DNA of 31,327 nt from DATHRK01 sp035513295 (GTDB lineage: Bacteria; Gemmatimonadota; Gemmatimonadetes; Longimicrobiales; RSA9). Where the stretch lies: positions 1 through 31,327 of the forward strand of contig DATKCH010000021.1 in the NCBI GenBank assembly GCA_035513295.1, given 5' to 3'. Below the pieces are notes generated by a model. That model was not told where the DNA came from, ran no database searches, and saw only the letters and a program-made list of their open reading frames with translations. Positions 15,463 through 22,073 of this stretch are shown here, piece after piece. The translations under genes and the position numbers were made by a program. Positions within the stretch are counted from its first letter, which is position 1, and each line of letters opens with the position of its first letter.

Positions 15463-16988
15463 CCGGACCGCTCCTTCTGAGCGGCCACGGCCTCACCCTC
15501 GAAGATGTCGAAGCCGTCGCCTGCGCCGCCGGCGCGAACGTGTCGCTCTCGGACGAGGCGCGCGCCGGGGTGGAGGCGTCCCGCGCCGTGATCGACGAAG
15601 CCCTCGCGCGCGGGCGCACGGTGTACGGTGTGAACACGGGCTTCGGCGCTCTGTCCGACGCCGTCATCGCGCCCGATCAGATCCGGATCCTCCAGGTCAA
15701 CCTGCTGCGCAGCCACGCCGCGGGGGTGGGCGCTCCGCTGGACGCGCCGGCCACCCGTGCGATCCTGCTGCTCCGGGCGAACACCCTGGCGGCGGGCGCT
15801 TCCGGCGTGAGGCCCGAGCTCGTGGACGGGCTGCTGGCGCTGCTCAGGCACGACCTGCTGCCGCGCATTCCGCGCTACGGAAGCGTGGGCGCCTCCGGCG
15901 ACCTCGCGCCGCTCGCGCACGCCGCCCTGCCCCTGATCGGCGAGGGCGTCGTGCGAACCCACGACGGCTGGGAGCCTGCGGCCGACGCCCTCGAGCGCGC
16001 CGGCCTGCGGCCCCTGGAGCTGGAGGCGAAGGAGGGTCTGGCGCTCATCAACGGTACCCAGGTGCACACGGCGATCGGCGTTCTGGCGTTGCTCGCCGCC
16101 GAACGCGCGGTGGATGTCGCGGAGGTCACCGGGGCGCTCAGCCTGGACGGCCTGAGGGGCACCCCCGAGGCCTTCGACGCCGCGATCCAGGACGCGCGCC
16201 CGCACCCCGGCCAGCGCGTGAGCGCGGCGCGCCTGCGCGGCCTGCTGGCGGGATCGGAGATCCGCGAGTCGCACCGGAGCGACGACCCGCGCGTGCAGGA
16301 CGCGTACTCGCTCCGGTGCATGCCCCAGGTGCACGGCGCCTCGCGCCAGTTGCTCGGCTACGCGCGCGATGTCCTCGCGGTGGAAGTGAACAGCGCGACC
16401 GACAACCCTCTCGTGTTCGCCGATACCGGCCGCATCCTCAGCGGAGGCAACTTCCACGGGCAGATCGTGGCGCAGGCGCTCGATCTGATACCCATCGCGT
16501 GCGCGGACCTGGCCGCGATCTCCGAGCGCCGGATCGCCCGCCTGGTGGACCCCGCGATGTCCGGCCTGCCGGCGTTTCTCACCGAAAGCCCCGGGCTCTC
16601 CTCGGGCCTCATGATGATCCAGATCGGGGCGGCGGCGATGGTCGCCGAGGTGCGCCGTCTGGCGCTTCCGGCCAGCGTGGACACGATTCCCACCGACAAC
16701 AACAAGGAGGATCACGTCTCCATGGGCGTCGGGGCGGCGCTCAAGGCGGCGCGGGCCGTGGAGTTCCTCGAGACGGTGCTCGCCATGGAGCTGCTCGTGG
16801 CCTGTCAGGCGCTCGACTTCCTCGCGCCCCTGCGGACCGGCGTGGCGGCGGAGCGCGCCCGGTCGGCGCTGAGGGCGGAGGTCCCGCGGCTCGACGAGGA
16901 CCGGCCGTTGGAGCCGGACATCGCGGCCTCCGAGGCGCTCGTGAGGGGCGGCGTCCTGTCGGGCATCGCGCGCTCGGTCGGGTTGTAG
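15459..16988 (+). CDS. hutH: Histidine ammonia-lyase
   Basis: HutH removes ammonia from histidine to give trans-urocanate, the first step of histidine degradation, in the cytoplasm. The start is GTG at 15459, with GGAGGG four bases upstream, in GTGA overlap with the lptD-like stop; length 509 is normal. The residues that cyclise to the MIO cofactor are Ala145-Ser146-Gly147 in GSVGASGDLAPLAH. TVYGVNTGFGALS and GGNFHGQIVAQALD are family-wide signatures. The selectivity pair is Ser-His in NLLRSHAAGVG, which favours histidine over tyrosine or phenylalanine. A small oddity is IPTDNNKEDHVSMG, where many HutH proteins read TSANQED. ftcD follows behind its own promoter. hutU and hutI are not in this window. 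Confidence 0.93.
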   Translation: MTGPLLLSGHGLTLEDVEAVACAAGANVSLSDEARAGVEASRAVIDEALARGRTVYGVNTGFGALSDAVIAPDQIRILQVNLLRSHAAGVGAPLDAPATRAILLLRANTLAAGASGVRPELVDGLLALLRHDLLPRIPRYGSVGASGDLAPLAHAALPLIGEGVVRTHDGWEPAADALERAGLRPLELEAKEGLALINGTQVHTAIGVLALLAAERAVDVAEVTGALSLDGLRGTPEAFDAAIQDARPHPGQRVSAARLRGLLAGSEIRESHRSDDPRVQDAYSLRCMPQVHGASRQLLGYARDVLAVEVNSATDNPLVFADTGRILSGGNFHGQIVAQALDLIPIACADLAAISERRIARLVDPAMSGLPAFLTESPGLSSGLMMIQIGAAAMVAEVRRLALPASVDTIPTDNNKEDHVSMGVGAALKAARAVEFLETVLAMELLVACQALDFLAPLRTGVAAERARSALRAEVPRLDEDRPLEPDIAASEALVRGGVLSGIARSVGL

Positions 16989-17012
16989 TCGCCCGCCGCT
17001 ACGGTTTATCTT
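16983..17012 (+). promoter_or_regulatory. Predicted promoter for ftcD
   Basis: TTGTAG (16983-16988, including the hutH stop codon), an 18-base spacer and TATCTT (17007-17012). The -10 and spacer match those at 1972 and 24031; the -35 is weaker. The -10 ends only seven bases before the ftcD ATG, which predicts a transcript starting at or next to the start codon. Confidence 0.5.
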
Positions 17013-17019
17013 GAACCCG

Positions 17020-17967
17020 ATGCCTCGCCGGCTGTTCGAGGCCGTCCCGAACCTGAGCGAGGGGAGGGACCTGGCGGTGGTGGAGGCGGCGGTGGAAGCG
17101 GCGCTCGAGGCCGGAGCCGAGGTGCTCGACTGGTCGGCCGACCCGGATCACAATCGGTCGGTCCTGACCCTCCTCGGATCGCCCGTGACCCTGACGGCCG
17201 CGTCGCTCGCGCTCGCGCGGGTGGCCGCGGAACGGATAGACCTCCGACGGCATGCCGGGGTCCATCCACGCGTCGGGGCACTCGACGTGCTTCCCTTCGT
17301 CCCGCTCGTCGGCGCCACCATGGAGGACGCCCGTGCACTCGCGTGGAGCGTGGGGGAGGCGCTGGGCCGTGACCCGGGGCTTCCCGTCTACTATTACGCG
17401 GAGGCTTCGACGCCCGCGGGGCGGGGCCTCGACGAGTTGCGCAGGGGAGGCTTCGAGGCGCTGGCCGATGGCTGGCCGGAGGGGCGCGAGCCGGACGTGC
17501 GTCCGGAGCCCTGGCCCCACAGGGGCGCGCACCCGAGCGCGGGGGCCGTGTGCGTGGGCGCGCGGCGGCTGCTGCTGGCCTGGAACGTGGTGGTGAAGGG
17601 GGTCGGGATCGGGGCCACGCGCGCGATCGCGCGCTCCATCCGCGCCGCGAACGGCGGCTTCGCCGGCGTGCGTGCGCTCGCGTTCGAGCTGGAGAGGCGG
17701 GGCGTCGTGCAGATTTCGATGAATATCGAGGATCTGCGCGCCACCGCGCCGATCGACGTGTATCGGGCGATCGAACGCGCGGTCGCGGCGGCGGGGGGCG
17801 AGATGGGCGCGACCGAGGTGATCGGCATGATTCCGGACGCCGCGCTGCGCGGCGCGGCGGCGGACCGATTGCGGCTGCGGGAGGTCGGTCCCGCGAGGGT
17901 GATCTCCGCCCGCGTCCTCGAGGCGCTGGGGGCGGGCGATTGGGTGGCTGGGGATTCCTCGAAATGA
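17020..17967 (+). CDS. ftcD: Glutamate formimidoyltransferase (FtcD, transferase domain only)
   Basis: The enzyme moves the formimino group of N-formimino-L-glutamate onto tetrahydrofolate, the last stage of one histidine-degradation route. Seen: FEAVPNLSEGRD at the N-terminus, DWSADPDHNRSVLT, and HAGVHPRVGALDVLPFVPL, which carries the catalytic-site histidine region. HPSAGAVCVGARRLLLAWNV lies in the second half. At 315 residues it contains the two transferase subdomains only, not the cyclodeaminase found in the fused animal enzyme; such stand-alone forms are common in bacteria. ATG at 17020 is used; a TTG at 17011 lies inside the predicted -10 box and is unlikely. There is no Shine-Dalgarno sequence upstream, fitting leaderless translation. 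Its closeness to hutH supports a role in histidine use. Confidence 0.9.
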   Translation: MPRRLFEAVPNLSEGRDLAVVEAAVEAALEAGAEVLDWSADPDHNRSVLTLLGSPVTLTAASLALARVAAERIDLRRHAGVHPRVGALDVLPFVPLVGATMEDARALAWSVGEALGRDPGLPVYYYAEASTPAGRGLDELRRGGFEALADGWPEGREPDVRPEPWPHRGAHPSAGAVCVGARRLLLAWNVVVKGVGIGATRAIARSIRAANGGFAGVRALAFELERRGVVQISMNIEDLRATAPIDVYRAIERAVAAAGGEMGATEVIGMIPDAALRGAAADRLRLREVGPARVISARVLEALGAGDWVAGDSSK

Positions 17968-17974
17968 GGTCGGG

Positions 17975-20266
17975 ATGAGTTCCACGATGAAGCTGAAGGA
18001 CGAGGCTCGGCGCTACGAGCAGCAGGAGGACTGGGGGCGCGCGATCGAGCTCTATCGGCGCGCCCTGGAGGAGCAGGAAACGGGGGACGCCGAGCTCGGG
18101 CTGTACAATCGGATCGGCGACCTCTACCTGCGTCTCGGCGAGACCAAGTCGGCGGTCGAGTACTACGTGCAGGCGGCGGACCGCTACGCGGAGGCCGGGT
18201 TCCTCAACAACGCCATCGCGCTGTGCAACAAGGCCCTGCGCTACGAACCGGACCGGGTTCCGCTCTACGAGAGGCTCGGGCGGCTGTGCGCGGACCAGGG
18301 CTTTCTGACGGACGCGCGCAGGTGGTTCCTGGAGTACGCGGCGCGGCTGGCGTCCGCGGGGCAGATGGATGCGTCGCTGGGCGCGCTCAAGGAGTTCGCA
18401 GAACTGTCGCAGGACGCGGACGTGTGGGCGCAGCTGGGACGCCAGTACTCCTCGCAGGGTCGCTCCGAGGACGCGCTGGCGTCGTACGCGCGCGCGGCGG
18501 CGGCGTACGCCGCCGCCGGAGACGCCGACGGCGCCGAGGAGGTGGCGGCGGAAGCCCGGGCGCTCGACCCCGACTTCGAGCCGCCGGCCGCGCCGCCCCC
18601 TGAAGCGGGCGAGTGGTCCTCCGAGAGCGCGCTCCAGGAACCCGAGGTGCCGAGCCGCGACGCGCTCGCGCCGCCCACCGGGGTTCTCGGCGGCGACGAC
18701 ACCCCCCGCGACGACGGCCTGGCCCTTTCCACGCCGGCGGTGACGTCCGCGGACGACGCGTTCGAGTCCGACCTGGTCGATTTCACCGGGTCCGAAGACG
18801 TGGCCATGGAACCGGTCGAGCGAGCCGACGCCGAGCCCGACTACGTGCCGCTGAGCGTGGACTCCCTGCTCGGCGAGGAGCCGGACTACGGCGGGGCGGA
18901 TGACCGCGCCGGTGAGCCGGGGACGGGGGCAGCGCTGCACGCGGGGTACCCCGATGACGAGGGGTACGCCGACGACGAGGAGGAGGACGAGCCGCTGCCG
19001 CTTCTGGAAGCCGATGACGGTTCCATGCCGATGCCGGAGTGGACCGACGTGGCGTCCTCGGAGACCGTCCCCGAAGCCCACGAGGGCGTCGCCGAGCCCG
19101 GGGAATTCGCGCTTCCGATCGTGGCCGGCGCCGATCCGGACGAGGCCGATATCCGACTGGAGGACGGCTTCGACACGCTGGCACGCGCCGACCCAGACGT
19201 GGACGAGCGCCAGGAGCCGGCGGTCGCGGACATCGCCCCGGCGTTCGGAAGCGCCGGCGGTGTCGTGCCCGGAGCTGCGCCGGTTACGGACGCCGAGCCC
19301 GATGTCGACGTGCGAGACGACATCCCGGTCGAGTTCGTCGCGCCCCGCACCCCCGAGGATCGTGCGCGCGCGCTCATCGCGGAGGGGCGCGAGGACGACG
19401 CCCTCGACATCCTGGAGCACGCGGCGGGCGCGGCCGAGGAGCGCGAGGCGACGCACGAGGCGCTGCGCCTGGCCGACGTGATGGTGGAGCTCGCACCGCG
19501 CAGCGTGCGGGCCCTTCGCCTGCGCGCCGATTCCGCCCGTCGGGCGGACGACCGCGACCGACTTGTCCCGGCCTACGCCGCGCTGGCCGAGCAGTTGCGC
19601 GAATCCGGTGACGCCGAGGCCGCCAGGAAGGCCTACGAACGCGTTCTGGCCGCGGACCCGTCTCACGAGGGGGCGCGGAGCGCGCTCGCGCCGGCGACTC
19701 CCCCCCCGGCCGGCGCTCCCTCCGCGGGCGGCGCTGGCCGCGCTGCGTCTCCGGGCGACTACGTAGACCTCGCCGCCCTGGTGGGCGAGGAGACGCTCGA
19801 AACGACGCGCTTCGTGGTCGAGGAGGAGGTCCCCACCGGCGACGAGGATCAGGATTTCCACGAGATGCTGTCGCAGTTCCGGTCCAAGGTGAGCGAACAC
19901 GTGTCCGTAGAGGACACGGCGAGCCATTACGACCTGGGCATCGCGTTCAAGGAAATGGGCCTGATCGACGAGGCGATCGCGGAGTTCCAGACCGCGCTTC
20001 GGTTCGGAGCCCAGCGGCTCAAGGTGTACGAGGAGCTGGGGCAGTGCTTCATGGAGAAGGGCGACTACGCGATCGCGGAGAAGCTGCTTCGGCAGGGCTC
20101 CAACGAGATGGCGACCGACCCGAACGAATTGCTGGGAGTCAACTATCACCTCGGCCGGTGCTACGAGCAGCTGGACAGGCCGGAGGACGCGCGCGAGGCG
20201 TACGAGCGAGTGCTGTCGCTCGACATCGATTTTCGGGACGTATCCGAAAGGCTGGAACGGCTTTGA
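17975..20266 (+). CDS. Large acidic TPR protein (unknown function)
   Basis: I do not recognise a named family for the whole protein. It has 763 residues and three visible parts. Residues 1-200 are TPR-like helix pairs (DWGRAIELYRRALEEQ, LYNRIGDLYLRLGETKSA, YERLGRLCADQGFLTDA). Residues of about 200-455 are disordered, very rich in Asp, Glu, Ala and Pro, with stretches such as DDEEEDEP. The last 310 residues hold a second repeat block and a well-conserved-looking end with HYDLGIAFKEMGLIDEAI, VYEELGQCFMEKGDYAI and NYHLGRCYEQLDRPEDA. No signal peptide or membrane helix is seen, so it should be cytoplasmic, probably a protein-binding scaffold. The start is ATG at 17975, seven bases after ftcD, so it may share the ftcD transcript. 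The stop overlaps the next gene's -35 box. Confidence 0.85.
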   Translation: MSSTMKLKDEARRYEQQEDWGRAIELYRRALEEQETGDAELGLYNRIGDLYLRLGETKSAVEYYVQAADRYAEAGFLNNAIALCNKALRYEPDRVPLYERLGRLCADQGFLTDARRWFLEYAARLASAGQMDASLGALKEFAELSQDADVWAQLGRQYSSQGRSEDALASYARAAAAYAAAGDADGAEEVAAEARALDPDFEPPAAPPPEAGEWSSESALQEPEVPSRDALAPPTGVLGGDDTPRDDGLALSTPAVTSADDAFESDLVDFTGSEDVAMEPVERADAEPDYVPLSVDSLLGEEPDYGGADDRAGEPGTGAALHAGYPDDEGYADDEEEDEPLPLLEADDGSMPMPEWTDVASSETVPEAHEGVAEPGEFALPIVAGADPDEADIRLEDGFDTLARADPDVDERQEPAVADIAPAFGSAGGVVPGAAPVTDAEPDVDVRDDIPVEFVAPRTPEDRARALIAEGREDDALDILEHAAGAAEEREATHEALRLADVMVELAPRSVRALRLRADSARRADDRDRLVPAYAALAEQLRESGDAEAARKAYERVLAADPSHEGARSALAPATPPPAGAPSAGGAGRAASPGDYVDLAALVGEETLETTRFVVEEEVPTGDEDQDFHEMLSQFRSKVSEHVSVEDTASHYDLGIAFKEMGLIDEAIAEFQTALRFGAQRLKVYEELGQCFMEKGDYAIAEKLLRQGSNEMATDPNELLGVNYHLGRCYEQLDRPEDAREAYERVLSLDIDFRDVSERLERL

Positions 20267-20291
20267 CACCCGCAGGGACCGCGCGTAACTT
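20263..20291 (+). promoter_or_regulatory. Predicted promoter for polyprenyl synthase-DUF4321-tatA
   Basis: TTGACA (20263-20268), a 17-base spacer and TAACTT (20286-20291). The -35 overlaps the stop codon of the TPR gene. Transcription would begin near 20298, leaving a leader of about 34 bases with AAGGAGG at 20313-20319 before the ATG at 20332. The -35 is a consensus match. Confidence 0.6.
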
Positions 20292-20331
20292 GCCGCCCCT
20301 TTCCGAAGCGCCAAGGAGGAGCCCGGAGCCG

Positions 20332-21318
20332 ATGCCGAGGACCGTCCCGCCGGGGCTGGCCGCGATCCAAGACCCCGTACGGGAGAGCCTCGAAGGCGTC
20401 GTGACCGAGATGCGGCGCATCGCCGTGTCCGACTACCGCCCGCTGGCCGACGTCAGCGACTACATTCTCCTCAAGCGCGGCAAGCTCTTCCGCCCGACGC
20501 TGGTGATCCTCGCCAGTCGCGTCGAGGGTGGCGAAAGCCGTGATGCGCAGACCGTCGCCGCGCTCGTGGAGCTGGTCCACCTGGCCACGCTCGTGCACGA
20601 CGACGCCGTGGACCACTCCGTGATGCGCCGGGGAATGCCGACGGTGAACGCGCTGTGGAATCACCGCACGGCGATCATCATGGGCGACTTCCTGTACAGC
20701 CGGTCGGTTTCGCGACTCTCCGAGCTCGGCGACCTGGAGCAGATCGGAGTGCTCGCCCGCGCGGCCAACCGCATGAGCGTGGGCGAGTTGCGCGCGCTGC
20801 ACGCCGCCGACGCGCTCGACCTGGGCGAGGACGCCTACTATCGGCTCATCGCCGCCAAGACCGCTTCGCTGATCTCGGCCTCCTGCGAGCTGGGATCGCT
20901 CGTCGGAGGCGGAGTCTACCGCGAGTCTCTCGCCCGCTACGGGCACGAGCTCGGCATGGCGTTCCAGATCGTCGATGACGTCATCGACTACGTGGCGACC
21001 GAAAGGGCCACCGGGAAGCCGAGCGGCCACGACCTCCGGGAGCACAAGGTCACCCTTCCGCTGATCGAGGCGCTGCCCGAGATGTCGGACCCAGAGCTCC
21101 GGTCGATCGAGCGCTTCTTCGCCGATCCCCGACCCACGGAGACGGGCATCGCCGAGGTGATCGCGCTCGTGCAGGCGAGGGGCGGGGTGGAGCGCGCACA
21201 GGCACGCGCCGAGGCCTACGGCGAAGCCGCGCTGGATGCGCTCTCGGACCTGCCACGGGCCGACGTCACCGAGGCACTTCGCCTCGCCGTTGCCTACGTA
21301 GTCTGCAGGCGAGCCTGA
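20332..21318 (+). CDS. Long-chain polyprenyl diphosphate synthase (IspB/HepT-like)
   Basis: A trans-prenyltransferase that extends allylic diphosphates with isopentenyl diphosphate, probably to the side chain of menaquinone or ubiquinone. It has 328 residues. The first Asp-rich motif is LVHDDAVDHSVMRRGMPTVN (DDxxD) and the second is FQIVDDVIDY; GKPSGHDLREHKVTLPLI is the typical segment after it. KRGKLFRPTL near the N-terminus carries the substrate-binding GK-x-x-RP pattern. Five residues before the first motif there is a small Ala rather than an aromatic residue, which in this family goes with long products; the exact length cannot be read. The start is ATG at 20332 behind AAGGAGG. It probably heads an operon with the next two small genes. 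Confidence 0.93.
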   Translation: MPRTVPPGLAAIQDPVRESLEGVVTEMRRIAVSDYRPLADVSDYILLKRGKLFRPTLVILASRVEGGESRDAQTVAALVELVHLATLVHDDAVDHSVMRRGMPTVNALWNHRTAIIMGDFLYSRSVSRLSELGDLEQIGVLARAANRMSVGELRALHAADALDLGEDAYYRLIAAKTASLISASCELGSLVGGGVYRESLARYGHELGMAFQIVDDVIDYVATERATGKPSGHDLREHKVTLPLIEALPEMSDPELRSIERFFADPRPTETGIAEVIALVQARGGVERAQARAEAYGEAALDALSDLPRADVTEALRLAVAYVVCRRA

Positions 21319-21320
21319 GG

Positions 21321-21626
21321 GTGGCCGGGCTGGGCATCGGCGGATCCGCCGTTACGTCCCGCAGGCTGCCGGGCCGGCGCGCGTTCTGGGTGCTCGTCGC
21401 GGGTCTCGTGGTTGGCGCCGTCCTCACGCGGCTCGTGGTGCTCTTCATGCCCGAAAGCGCCACCAGGACCCTGCTGACGACCTCCGCGTCCGCGTCGCTC
21501 GGTCCGCTCGGCGTCGATGTGGGCGCCATCGCGCTCGTGCTGGGCCCCTTGACGTTGAACGTCAATCTTCTGAGCCTTGTGGGTGTACTGGGAGCGGCGC
21601 TGGTGGCTCGCTCCTGGCTCTACTGA
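21321..21626 (+). CDS. DUF4321-like small membrane protein
   Basis: A 101-residue protein beginning with GTG at 21321, two bases after the polyprenyl synthase stop. It has an Arg-containing N-terminus (RRLPGRRAFW), then hydrophobic segments at about residues 22-42 (FWVLVAGLVVGAVLTRLVVLF) and 68-97 (GVDVGAIALVLGPLTLNVNLLSLVGVLGAALVA). The layout (RR-x-FW, a helix, a short polar bridge with ESATRTLL and a glycine-rich second half) resembles the DUF4321 family, small membrane proteins of unknown function. I assign the family from pattern memory only. It lies 12 bases before tatA, so a link to the Tat translocase or to envelope quality control is possible but unproven. Confidence 0.75.
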   Translation: MAGLGIGGSAVTSRRLPGRRAFWVLVAGLVVGAVLTRLVVLFMPESATRTLLTTSASASLGPLGVDVGAIALVLGPLTLNVNLLSLVGVLGAALVARSWLY

Positions 21627-21638
21627 AAGAGGATCCAC

Positions 21639-21971
21639 ATGCCATTCGGTCTCGGCCCCACCGAGCTCATCGTCATCCTGTTGATCGTGCTGCTCGTTTT
21701 CGGAGCCAAACGACTGCCGGAGATCGGCGCCTCGCTCGGCAAGGGCATCCGCGAGTTCAAGAGCTCGGTCTCCGAGATACAGGCCGACGTCGCCCGTTCT
21801 ACGGAGCCGGAACGGCGGGAGGTACCGCCTTCGCAGGCTCGCCCTTCGGTGGCGCCGCCCCAGGCGTCCGAGCCGGTGCGACCCGCTCCGCCCGCCGAGG
21901 CGGCGGGGCCCGCGCCGTCGTCTCGGCCGCATGCGGCCGAGGCGCCCGTCCCGGGCGACGACGACAACTAG
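21639..21971 (+). CDS. tatA: TatA/TatE-type translocase pore subunit
   Basis: TatA is the small protein that assembles with TatC to make the passage for folded twin-arginine substrates. The protein has 110 residues: a membrane helix (about residues 7-21, TELIVILLIVLLVFG), the hinge FGAKRLPEIG, an amphipathic helix (GASLGKGIREFKSSVSEI) and a Pro/Ala-rich tail typical of TatA. FG-x-KRLPE is the family hallmark. The start is ATG at 21639 with AGAGGA five bases upstream. It is the last gene on this strand before a convergent gene. Sequence alone cannot rule out a TatB-like role, but the short acidic end and the LPEIG hinge favour TatA. Confidence 0.93.
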   Translation: MPFGLGPTELIVILLIVLLVFGAKRLPEIGASLGKGIREFKSSVSEIQADVARSTEPERREVPPSQARPSVAPPQASEPVRPAPPAEAAGPAPSSRPHAAEAPVPGDDDN

Positions 21972-22033
21972 CGGGTCGCTGAAGAAGGCGAGTGCGGCCG
22001 CGAGCAGGGGGCTTGCGGGTGTCCAGGGCAGGA

Positions 22034-22064
22034 ACGACGGGGAGGCATAGCCACCGGGGGTCGT
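22034..22064. terminator. Possible bidirectional terminator hairpin between tatA and ppiD
   Basis: In the 102-base convergent gap, ACGAC (22034-22038) pairs with GTCGT (22060-22064), and inside GGAGGC pairs with GCCACC around ATA with one A-A mismatch. The bulges are uneven (GG against GGGG). It has no T-run on either strand, so it is a weak candidate. A smaller GCGAGC/GCTTGC stem lies at about 22000-22016. Confidence 0.35.
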
Positions 22065-22073
22065 CGGCGCTGC

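Noticed and set aside
15459..16988. HutH being a tyrosine or phenylalanine ammonia-lyase
   Set aside because: The selectivity pair is Ser-His (LLRSHAAG), as in histidine enzymes, and ftcD lies next door.
17006..20314. A 1102-codon open frame on the minus strand, antisense to ftcD and the TPR gene
   Set aside because: Its translation is Arg/Pro/Gly-rich without any family motif, and it mirrors a real, well-supported gene pair. At very high GC the third-position bias removes stop codons from the opposite strand.
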